Source of the DNA: Bacteroidota bacterium
GTDB lineage: Bacteria; Bacteroidota; Bacteroidia; Bacteroidales; Rikenellaceae
Assembly: GCA_023443765.1 (NCBI GenBank)
Contig: JAEZTA010000084.1
Span: 1-5,248, forward strand
Reading direction: 5' to 3'
DNA length: 5,248 nt
Shown here: one piece after another, positions 1 to 5,124 of the stretch
Position numbering within the stretch: the stretch's first letter is position 1
How the letters are laid out: each line of letters opens with the position of its first letter
The notes under the pieces: generated by a model
The model's database searches: none
Told to the model about the DNA's origin: nothing
What the model saw: the letters and a program-made list of their open reading frames with translations, nothing else
Translations under genes and position numbers: made by a program

Positions 1-321
1 GTCGTATACGACGTGCGACGAACGCATCGCGGCGGCTTCCTCCATATAATAAATCCCCAGCCGCTTCCCGCCGCGCAGGATGTTGCCCGTGGCAACGCCG
101 TAACGCCGCAGGTCGTCGATGCAGGCGTTGGCCACGCGGTTGTCCGGCAGGCGGGTGATGAACTCGCTGTGCAGCCCGAAGTTGGCCAGCGATACGGCGA
201 CGTTGGCTTCGCTTCCGCCATAGCTGGCGCGAAAGAGGTTCGTCTGGTTGAAACGCAGGTAGCCGGGCGGCGTGAGCCGCATCATGATCTCCCCGAAAGT
301 AACGATCTTTTGTTTGTCCAT
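1..321 (-). CDS. PfkB-family sugar kinase, KDG-kinase-like paralog (C-terminus beyond the left edge)
   Basis: Only the first 107 codons are in the window. The gene reads leftward from an ATG at 321-319 and is still open at base 1. The N-terminus has the PfkB (ribokinase-like) substrate-binding signature: KIVTFGEIMMRL at residues 5-16, then YGGSEANVAV at 34-43. By hand alignment it matches the complete KDG kinase at 3180-4199 in about 55 of 104 positions, including the RGG, GIYY and MR segments near residues 85-100. The family phosphorylates KDG on O6 in the cytoplasm, giving KDPG. The paralog may have the same activity or may act on a related 2-keto-3-deoxy acid or another sugar. The ATP-site GxGD motif lies outside the window, so catalytic competence cannot be judged. 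The gene follows the DUF4861 lipoprotein in the same orientation, but terminator-like hairpins lie between them. Confidence 0.85.
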   Translation of the reverse strand, partial: MDKQKIVTFGEIMMRLTPPGYLRFNQTNLFRASYGGSEANVAVSLANFGLHSEFITRLPDNRVANACIDDLRRYGVATGNILRGGKRLGIYYMEEAAAMRSSHVVYD

Positions 322-343
322 AATTTTTTTGTGGTAGGTCTTA

Positions 344-351
344 CAAAAGTA
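344..351 (-). promoter_or_regulatory. Candidate -7 box for the leftward kinase gene
   Basis: On the minus strand this reads TACTTTTG, an exact match to the Bacteroidota -7 consensus TAnnTTTG. It sits 22 bases before the kinase start and just after the T-run of the terminator at 356-383. This would give a leader of roughly 15-20 bases. I see no convincing TTTG -33 element about 20 bases upstream, because that stretch is the terminator stem. The call is therefore tentative. Confidence 0.3.
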
Positions 352-353
352 CG

Positions 354-383
354 AAAAAAGCCCGGTCGTTGGACCGGACTTTT
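354..383 (-). terminator. Intrinsic terminator, probably bidirectional, between the lipoprotein and kinase genes
   Basis: The two arms, 356-367 and 372-383, form a 12-bp stem with one G-U pair around a 4-base loop. The core is GTCCGGTC/GACCGGGC on the minus strand, flanked by A and T tracts. On the minus strand the stem runs into six T residues (359-354), as expected of a rho-independent terminator. On the plus strand the 3' arm ends in TTTT, so it could also work in that direction. It lies 44-71 bases past the lipoprotein stop codon. Confidence 0.75.
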
Positions 384-400
384 CGGAAAAAAGTACTACA

Positions 401-425
401 AAATGCCTGCCGTTTCCGGGCGGGC
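401..425 (-). terminator. Second, weaker terminator-like hairpin just after the lipoprotein gene
   Basis: On the minus strand GCCCGCC (425-419) pairs with GGCAGGC (411-405) in a 7-bp stem with one G-U pair and a 7-base loop, followed by ATTTT. It begins one base past the TAA of the DUF4861 gene. The short T-run suggests partial termination. With the stronger hairpin at 354-383 it forms a tandem pair. Confidence 0.5.
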
Positions 426-426
426 T

Positions 427-1548
427 TTATTTGCGTATCGTCACCTTGAGCGGCGTCACGACGGCAGCCTGCATCTGCGCGATCTCTTCGGTCCACTCGG
501 TCATGTCCTCCACGCCGCCCTGGTTCCAGCCCGAACCGGCGTAGTAGGTCAGCGTCTGGCCGGGTTTCACGGCCTTCACGGCTACGGCGTGGCCCAGCGT
601 GTCGGGCAGCATCTCGGCCCCGGGCAGAATCACACCCAGGAAGATGTCGCCGTCGCGTACGGGGTCTTTCGAGTCGGAAACAGCCTCGCACATGCCCATC
701 CAGCCTTCGCCCGAGAGGATCTGCTTCACGTCGTGGCGCACGAAGCCCGCAGCAATCGGCATCTCGGTGAACCCGCCTTCATAGATATTGTCCATGCGGT
801 TGAAACGCTGGTTGGCGTCGAGCGAAATGATCTTGACAAGGCTTACGGGCGTGCCGTTCACGTCGAACGGGGCGTAGGTCAGCTTCACCGAAGTACGCAC
901 GGGGCCGTTGTCGAGCGTCTGCGCCGTGGCGTAGTTGTGGCCCATCATCCAGAATTTGCCGTCGACGAAGGGCAGCGATGCGCCCGAGCCGAGCGTCACG
1001 CCCACCTTGTAGCAGTCCATGCCGTCGCCGTAGTTGTGGTGGTAGTTGCCTTTGGCATACCATTCGTCGATCACCAGCTTCTCGGTGCTCTTCACCCATA
1101 CGTCGATACCCGGAGTGATGAGCTTCTCGGGCGAGGTTTCGAGCGCCGGGCCGTAGAGACGATAGGCTACCTTGTTGTTCTCCCAGGCATAGTCGTCGTA
1201 ACGTTCGGGAACCACGCGGCCGAATGCCTCGGCGCGGTAGTTACTGCGTACGCCGGTCTTCAGCGTGAAGTGCTTGCTCTCCATCGGGTCGGCGTCGGTC
1301 TGGAAGATCAGCGCCTGCGGCTCCGCTTCGCCGCGGAAGACGACCTGCGAGGGAATCTGCTCGCCCTCGTCGTTCAGGACGAGGATGTTTTCCGGCGTCA
1401 CGCCCTTGAGCGCAGTGACTTCGGACCATGCGATTTCGACAGTTTCGTCGTCGCGTTCGGTCTGGGTCGTGTTGGCGACCTCGACCTTCAAAACGGGTGT
1501 GCAGGAGGCCATCAGGACGGCTGCAGCCCACATAATCGGGTTTTTCAT
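427..1548 (-). CDS. DUF4861 domain-containing lipoprotein, function unknown
   Basis: This is a 373-residue predicted envelope lipoprotein. The chosen ATG (1548-1546) starts a short signal peptide, MKN then a hydrophobic stretch, ending in a lipobox with M13-A14-S15 before Cys16. An upstream in-frame ATG at 1626 would add 26 basic and polar residues, bury the signal peptide and overlap the promoter, so I reject it. The residues after Cys16 (TPVLK) are not acidic, so there is no obvious Bacteroidota surface-export signal and a periplasm-facing anchor is likelier. Features I associate with DUF4861 are YDDYAWENNKVAYRLYGPAL (about 117-136), PGIDVWVKSTEKLVIDEWYA (146-165), the YHHNYGDGMDCYKVG block (169-183), NGPVRTSVKLTYAPFDVNG (214-232) and ISLDANQRFNRMDN (241-254). 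The His/Asp/Tyr-rich 169-183 block could be an active or binding site. I recognised the family by eye, not by search. Divergence from uxaC suggests uronate-related work, but no reaction can be assigned. Confidence 0.85.
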   Translation of the reverse strand: MKNPIMWAAAVLMASCTPVLKVEVANTTQTERDDETVEIAWSEVTALKGVTPENILVLNDEGEQIPSQVVFRGEAEPQALIFQTDADPMESKHFTLKTGVRSNYRAEAFGRVVPERYDDYAWENNKVAYRLYGPALETSPEKLITPGIDVWVKSTEKLVIDEWYAKGNYHHNYGDGMDCYKVGVTLGSGASLPFVDGKFWMMGHNYATAQTLDNGPVRTSVKLTYAPFDVNGTPVSLVKIISLDANQRFNRMDNIYEGGFTEMPIAAGFVRHDVKQILSGEGWMGMCEAVSDSKDPVRDGDIFLGVILPGAEMLPDTLGHAVAVKAVKPGQTLTYYAGSGWNQGGVEDMTEWTEEIAQMQAAVVTPLKVTIRK

Positions 1549-1583
1549 AAAATTAGAATTGAAGTTTTTCCGTTGTTTGTAGG

Positions 1584-1614
1584 CAAATTTACAATTTTTC
1601 CGTATATTGGTCAA
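1584..1614 (-). promoter_or_regulatory. Bacteroidota-type promoter for the DUF4861 lipoprotein
   Basis: The minus strand has TAAATTTG at 1591-1584, an exact match to the -7 consensus TAnnTTTG. A GTTG -33-like element sits at 1615-1612, with 20 bases between it and the -7 box, within the 19-21 typical of this phylum. The predicted transcript would start near 1578 and leave an AT-rich leader of about 30 bases before the ATG at 1548. This spacing also supports the choice of start codon. Confidence 0.6.
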
Positions 1615-1630
1615 CCAAAACGGCAAATAT

Positions 1631-1730
1631 TCTATTTAATTTGGTAATTTTTCATATTCCGAGTGGCGGAAAGTCACTATTTTTACATTGTGAAAAAGAG
1701 CCATTGACGGCTCGCGCCCAATTAAATAGA
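1631..1730. repeat. Spaced inverted repeat, 14-base arms
   Basis: The left arm TCTATTTAATTTGG (1631-1644) is the reverse complement of the right arm CCCAATTAAATAGA (1717-1730) at 13 of 14 positions, with 72 bases between the arms. The outer 11 pairs are perfect. The arms could be two binding sites for one regulator joined by DNA looping, or could pair in an RNA read through the region. An AT-rich repeat can arise by chance, but 13 of 14 is more than expected in 204 bases. Confidence 0.55.
1674..1693. promoter_or_regulatory. Candidate operator palindrome upstream of uxaC
   Basis: The sequence has the form TCACTAT-N6-ATTGTGA, in which six of seven arm positions pair and the only mismatch is T1678 against T1689. 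The layout of short arms around a fixed centre suits a dimeric regulator such as a GntR- or LacI-family protein. It lies 60-79 bases before the uxaC start, where a repressor or activator of the catabolic operon would bind. No regulator gene is in the window, so the identity of any binding protein is unknown. Confidence 0.35.
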
Positions 1731-1752
1731 AATTAAAACCGCGATACGATTT

Positions 1753-3165
1753 ATGAAACAGTTCAACGACGACAATTTCCTGTTGCAGACCCCGACAGCC
1801 GAGCGCCTCTACCACGAGCACGCGGCTAAAATGCCGATTATCGACTACCATTGCCACCTCATTCCCGGCTATGTCGCCGAGAACCACCGTTTCGACAACC
1901 TGTCGAAAATCTGGCTCGAAGGCGACCACTACAAATGGCGCGCCATGCGTACCAACGGCGTCGACGAGAAATACTGCACCGGTAAGGAGACCTCCGACTG
2001 GGAGAAGTTCGAGAAGTGGGCCGAGACGGTGCCCTATACCATGCGCAACCCGCTCTACCACTGGACCCACCTGGAGTTGAAGACGGCTTTCGGGGTGACC
2101 GACCTGTTGAACCCCTCGACGGCCCGTGCGATTTACGACCACTGTACCGCCTTGTTGCAGAAACCCGAGTATCATGCCCGCGGCCTGATGCAGCACTACA
2201 ACGTCGAAGTGGTCTGCACGACGGACGACCCCATCGATTCGCTCGAACACCATATCAAGGTCCGCGAGGACGGTTTTGCAACAAAAATGCTCCCCACATG
2301 GCGTCCCGACAAGGCGATGGCCGTGGAGGTTCCGGCCGATTTCCGGGCCTACATGGAGAAACTCTCGGCGGTTTCGGGCGTCACGATCACGAAATTCGCC
2401 GACGTGATCGACGCGCTTCGCGTGCGGCACAAATTCTTCGAATCCGTCGGCTGCCGCCTTTCGGACCACGGCATCGAGGAGTTCTATGCCGAGGATTACA
2501 CCCAGGCCGAGATCGACGCTATTTTTAATAAGGTATACGGCGGGCATGCGCTCACGCACGCGGAGATTCTCAAGTTCAAGACCGCCATGATGGTCGAGTT
2601 CGCCACGATGGACTGGGAGACGGGCTGGACGCAGCAGTTCCACTACGGAACGATCCGCAACAACAACTCCCGCATGTTCGGCCAGCTGGGCGCCGACACG
2701 GGCTTCGACTCGATCGGCGACTTCACGGTCGGCAAGGCTATGTCCAAATTCTTCGACATGCTCGACCGCAACGATAAACTTACCAAGACCATTATTTACA
2801 ACCTCAATCCCCGCGACAACGAGCTGGTCGCCACGATGATCGGCAATTTCCAAGACGGCCGCTACGGCGCCGGGAAGATCCAGTTCGGTTCGGGCTGGTG
2901 GTTCCTCGACCAGAAAGACGGCATGGAGAAGCAAATGAACGCCCTCTCGACGCTGGGGCTGCTGAGCCGCTTCGTCGGCATGCTGACCGACTCGCGCTCG
3001 TTCCTCTCATACCCGCGCCACGAGTATTTCCGCCGCACGCTGTGCAACCTCCTGGGCAACGACATCGAGAACGGACTGCTGCCCGCTTCGGAGATCGACT
3101 TCATCGGCAGCGAGATCGTGGAGGGTATCTGCTACCGCAACGCTAAGAACTATTTTAAATTTTAA
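1753..3165 (+). CDS. uxaC: Glucuronate isomerase (uronate isomerase)
   Basis: UxaC (EC 5.3.1.12) interconverts D-glucuronate with D-fructuronate and D-galacturonate with D-tagaturonate, the first cytoplasmic step of hexuronate breakdown. The 470 residues equal the length of the E. coli enzyme and align with it throughout. Diagnostic segments are the metal-site motif DYHCHL with His33 and His35 of the amidohydrolase fold, GDHYKWRAMRTNGV (57-70), NPLYHWTHLEL (99-109), TTDDPIDSLEHH (156-167), LPTWRPDKA (180-188), RNNNSRMFG (302-310), LNPRDNE (351-357), FGSGWWFLDQKDGMEKQM (378-395) and the C-terminal TDSRSFLSYPRHEYFRR (412-428), where Asp413 is likely the last catalytic Asp. The ATG at 1753 gives the expected MKQFNDDNFLL start. 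It has no clear Shine-Dalgarno sequence, only an AT-rich leader, as is common in this phylum. It is the first gene of the rightward group, with kdgK 14 bases downstream. Confidence 0.97.
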   Translation: MKQFNDDNFLLQTPTAERLYHEHAAKMPIIDYHCHLIPGYVAENHRFDNLSKIWLEGDHYKWRAMRTNGVDEKYCTGKETSDWEKFEKWAETVPYTMRNPLYHWTHLELKTAFGVTDLLNPSTARAIYDHCTALLQKPEYHARGLMQHYNVEVVCTTDDPIDSLEHHIKVREDGFATKMLPTWRPDKAMAVEVPADFRAYMEKLSAVSGVTITKFADVIDALRVRHKFFESVGCRLSDHGIEEFYAEDYTQAEIDAIFNKVYGGHALTHAEILKFKTAMMVEFATMDWETGWTQQFHYGTIRNNNSRMFGQLGADTGFDSIGDFTVGKAMSKFFDMLDRNDKLTKTIIYNLNPRDNELVATMIGNFQDGRYGAGKIQFGSGWWFLDQKDGMEKQMNALSTLGLLSRFVGMLTDSRSFLSYPRHEYFRRTLCNLLGNDIENGLLPASEIDFIGSEIVEGICYRNAKNYFKF

Positions 3166-3179
3166 GCTATCATAATACC

Positions 3180-4199
3180 ATGAAAATCGTAACATTAGGT
3201 GAAATCATGCTGCGTCTTTCGACGCCCGGGAACACGCGTTTCGTCCAGTCTGATTCGTTCGACGTAGTTTACGGCGGCGGCGAGGCCAACGTAGCCGTAT
3301 CGTGCGCCAACTACGGCCATGAGGCTTACTTCGTCTCGAAGCTCCCGAAGCACGAGATCGGCCAGTCGGCGGTCAATGCTCTGCGCAAATACGGCGTGCG
3401 GACCGATTTCATCGCCCGCGGCGGCGACCGTGTGGGTATTTACTACCTCGAAACCGGCGCTTCGATGCGTCCTTCGAAGGTGATCTACGACCGCGCCCAT
3501 TCGTCCATCGCCGAGGCTGACGCCTCCGATTTCGATTTCGACGCCGTCATGGAGGGTGCACAGTGGTTCCACTGGTCGGGCATCACCCCCGCGATTTCGG
3601 ACAAGGCCGCCGAACTGACCCGTCTGGCCTGCGAGGCTGCGAAGCGTCACGGCGTGACGGTCTCCGTGGACCTGAACTTCCGCAAGAAACTCTGGACCAA
3701 GGAGAAAGCCCAGTCGATCATGAAGCCCCTGATGCAGTACGTCGACGTTTGCATCGGCAATGAGGAGGACGCCGAACTGTGCCTCGGATTCAAGCCCGAT
3801 GCCGATGTCGAAGGCGGCGAGACCAATGCCGAAGGCTACAAGGGTATTTTCAGGCAGATGGCCGAGACGTTCGGTTTCAAATATGTGATCTCGACGCTGC
3901 GCGAGTCGTTCTCGGCGACGCACAACGGCTGGAAGGCCATGATCTACAACGGTCAGGAGTTCTACGAGTCGAAGCGTTACGACATCGACCCGATCATCGA
4001 CCGCGTGGGCGGCGGTGACTCGTTCTCGGGCGGCGTGATCCACGGCCTGCTGACCAAGCCGACGCAGGGCGAGGCCCTCGAATTCGCCGTCGCGGCATCG
4101 GCTCTGAAGCATACGATCAACGGTGACTTCAACCTCGTTTCGGTCGAAGAGGTGGAATCGTTGGCCGGAGGCAACGCCAGCGGACGCGTCCAGCGTTAG
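3180..4199 (+). CDS. kdgK: 2-keto-3-deoxygluconate (KDG) kinase
   Basis: This is a cytoplasmic PfkB/ribokinase-family enzyme (EC 2.7.1.45) that phosphorylates KDG with ATP to make KDPG. Its 339 residues are normal for the family. The N-terminal substrate-side motif is YGGGEANVAVS (31-41). The second PfkB signature, DRVGGGDSFSGG (274-285), carries the GxGD anion-hole motif with Asp280 as the predicted catalytic base. VSVDLNFRKKLW (about 161-172) and CIGNEEDAEL are also typical of KDG kinases, as is the C-terminal SGRVQR. The gene starts 14 bases after the uxaC stop, so the two are almost certainly co-transcribed. Its product feeds the aldolase encoded next. A second kinase with about half-identical N-terminal sequence lies at 1-321 on the other strand. 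Specificity for KDG over other 2-keto-3-deoxy sugars is inferred from similarity and context. Confidence 0.93.
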   Translation: MKIVTLGEIMLRLSTPGNTRFVQSDSFDVVYGGGEANVAVSCANYGHEAYFVSKLPKHEIGQSAVNALRKYGVRTDFIARGGDRVGIYYLETGASMRPSKVIYDRAHSSIAEADASDFDFDAVMEGAQWFHWSGITPAISDKAAELTRLACEAAKRHGVTVSVDLNFRKKLWTKEKAQSIMKPLMQYVDVCIGNEEDAELCLGFKPDADVEGGETNAEGYKGIFRQMAETFGFKYVISTLRESFSATHNGWKAMIYNGQEFYESKRYDIDPIIDRVGGGDSFSGGVIHGLLTKPTQGEALEFAVAASALKHTINGDFNLVSVEEVESLAGGNASGRVQR

Positions 4200-4359
4200 G
4201 TTTTCGATTTTATAGGGCATCTTCCGCACTTCCCTCTTTTGCCCCGAACGGGAAATACCGCTTGTATGTCCCGTCCGTGTCAAAATTCGCGAAGCACGAA
4301 ATCTACTCCTTTAAAAACAAAAACCATTGGTTTACAAATAATTAAAATACAACAAGATA
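4200..4359 (+). other. kdgK-eda spacer with a stem-loop
   Basis: These 160 bases are long for the inside of an operon; the preceding gap is 14 bases. A stem-loop at 4248-4274 pairs ACGGGA with TCCCGT, then after an A/G mismatch ATAC with GTAT, around a 5-base loop. No T-run follows, so it is not a standard terminator. TTCCC at 4230-4234 could pair with GGGAA at 4250-4254, which would exclude the main stem. The last 50 bases are very AT-rich and resemble a normal Bacteroidota leader before the eda ATG. I found no clear TAnnTTTG promoter and no credible small gene. Confidence 0.5.
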
Positions 4360-5028
4360 ATGGCAAGATTTTCAAAACTTCAGGTAATGGAAGCCATCGG
4401 CAGGACCGGTATGGTTCCCGTCTTCTACCACTCCGACGCCGAACTGTCGAAGCAGGTGCTCAAGGCCTGCTACGAGGGCGGTGTGCGCGCTTTCGAGTTC
4501 ACCAACCGCGGCGACTTCGCTTCGGAGGTCTTCATCCAGCTGGTGAAATTCGCCGCGAAGGAGTGTCCGGAGATGATCCTCGGCATCGGCTCGATCGTCG
4601 ATGCCCCGACGGCTGCGCTCTACATGCAGTACGGCGCCAATTTCGTCGTAGGTCCCTACCTCAATCCCGAGGTGGCCAAGGTCTGCAACCGCCACCTGGT
4701 TCCCTATACGCCCGGCTGCGGCTCGGTGACCGAGATCGGCGTGGCGCAGGAACTGGGCTGCGACCTGACGAAGGTGTTCCCCGCCGGAAACGTGGGCGGC
4801 CCGTCGTTCGTCAAGAACGTCAAGGCCCCGCTGCCGTGGTCGAACATCATGGCTACCGGAGCCGTCGAACCCACCGAGGAGAACCTCACGGCGTGGTTCA
4901 AGGCCGGTGTTTACTGCGTAGGCATGGGCTCGCAGCTCTTCCCCAAGGAGGTGCTGGCGGCCAAAGACTGGAAAGCGGTTACCGAGAAGTGCCGTTTCGC
5001 CCTCGACGTAATCGCCCGGGTGCGCTGA
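4360..5028 (+). CDS. eda: KDPG aldolase (2-dehydro-3-deoxyphosphogluconate aldolase)
   Basis: This class I aldolase (EC 4.1.2.14, often also 4-hydroxy-2-oxoglutarate aldolase, EC 4.1.3.16) cleaves KDPG to pyruvate and glyceraldehyde 3-phosphate, the last step of the pathway. The 222 residues fit one (beta/alpha)8 barrel. Key residues can be placed against the E. coli enzyme: Glu46 and Arg50 in FEFTNRGD (45-52), matching E45 and R49; the PGC motif at 118-120; and Schiff-base Lys138 in LTKVFPAGNVGG (136-147), matching K133. GIGSIVDAPTA (75-85), ATGAVEPTEEN (165-175) and the phosphate-binding C-terminal CVGMGSQLF (186-194) also fit. The ATG at 4360 follows an AT-rich leader without a clear Shine-Dalgarno sequence. 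It lies downstream of kdgK on the same strand but is separated by a structured 160-base spacer, so it may have some independent control. Confidence 0.95.
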   Translation: MARFSKLQVMEAIGRTGMVPVFYHSDAELSKQVLKACYEGGVRAFEFTNRGDFASEVFIQLVKFAAKECPEMILGIGSIVDAPTAALYMQYGANFVVGPYLNPEVAKVCNRHLVPYTPGCGSVTEIGVAQELGCDLTKVFPAGNVGGPSFVKNVKAPLPWSNIMATGAVEPTEENLTAWFKAGVYCVGMGSQLFPKEVLAAKDWKAVTEKCRFALDVIARVR

Positions 5029-5048
5029 ATGTAAATTGGCAGGCGGAT

Positions 5049-5072
5049 TTTCGGCGGCGGATTGCCGCCGGA
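5049..5072 (+). other. GC-rich stem-loop between eda and the transporter gene
   Basis: CGGCGGC (5052-5058) pairs perfectly with GCCGCCG (5064-5070) around the loop GGATT. Pairs T5051-G5071 and T5050-A5072 can extend the stem to nine. The octamer GGCGGATT occurs twice, at 5042-5049 and 5056-5063. No T-run follows, so this is not a typical intrinsic terminator. It might act as an mRNA-stability or processing element that lowers transporter expression relative to the enzymes. Confidence 0.45.
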
Positions 5073-5104
5073 TGCCGTTGCTGCTACGAACCCAACCCCG
5101 ACAC

Positions 5105-5112
5105 TACTTTTT
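5105..5112 (+). promoter_or_regulatory. Weak candidate -7 box before the transporter gene
   Basis: TACTTTTT matches seven of eight positions of TAnnTTTG and lies 12 bases before the transporter ATG. The nearest GTTG (5077-5080) is 24 bases upstream, outside the usual 19-21. The following A-run makes TTTTTAAAAA, which may simply be an AT-rich leader. Confidence 0.15.
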
Positions 5113-5124
5113 AAAAATCCGATA

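Larger units (their letters stand above)
1549..1752. other. Divergent intergenic regulatory region
   Basis: This 204-base AT-rich spacer separates the leftward lipoprotein from the rightward uxaC operon. It holds the leftward promoter (1584-1614), a long spaced inverted repeat (1631-1644 with 1717-1730), a 20-bp imperfect palindrome (1674-1693), and a small stem-loop with GAGCC at 1698-1702 and GGCTC at 1709-1713. I could not place the uxaC promoter with confidence. TAATTTTT at 1645-1652 and TATTTTTA at 1678-1685 each match seven of eight -7 positions, but neither has a -33 element at the right distance. I found no convincing small coding frame. Confidence 0.7.

Noticed and set aside
1549..1626. 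A 26-residue upstream extension of the lipoprotein from the ATG at 1626
   Set aside because: It would place a basic and polar segment before the lipoprotein signal peptide and overlap the predicted promoter at 1584-1614.
13..1647. A 544-codon plus-strand open frame opposite the lipoprotein and kinase genes
   Set aside because: It is antisense to two genes with clear family signatures, and its translation is rich in His, Val, Arg and Gly with no recognisable domain. GC-rich codons on the opposite strand easily leave such a frame open.
1704..1732. A sigma70-like promoter for uxaC: TTGACG, 17 bases, TAGAAA
   Set aside because: The spacing fits the E. coli consensus, but the primary sigma factor of Bacteroidota uses a different pattern, and the TTGACG falls inside a small stem-loop. 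The match is probably chance.
1636..2934. A 432-codon minus-strand open frame opposite uxaC
   Set aside because: It lies inside the uxaC coding region and has no family features. UxaC is unmistakable on the plus strand.
3195..4283. A 362-codon minus-strand open frame opposite kdgK
   Set aside because: It is a shadow of kdgK created by codon bias, with no recognisable motifs.
4239..5114. A 291-codon plus-strand frame overlapping eda
   Set aside because: It is an out-of-frame reading of eda that begins at a TTG in the spacer. The translation becomes Arg/Gly-rich and has no family features.
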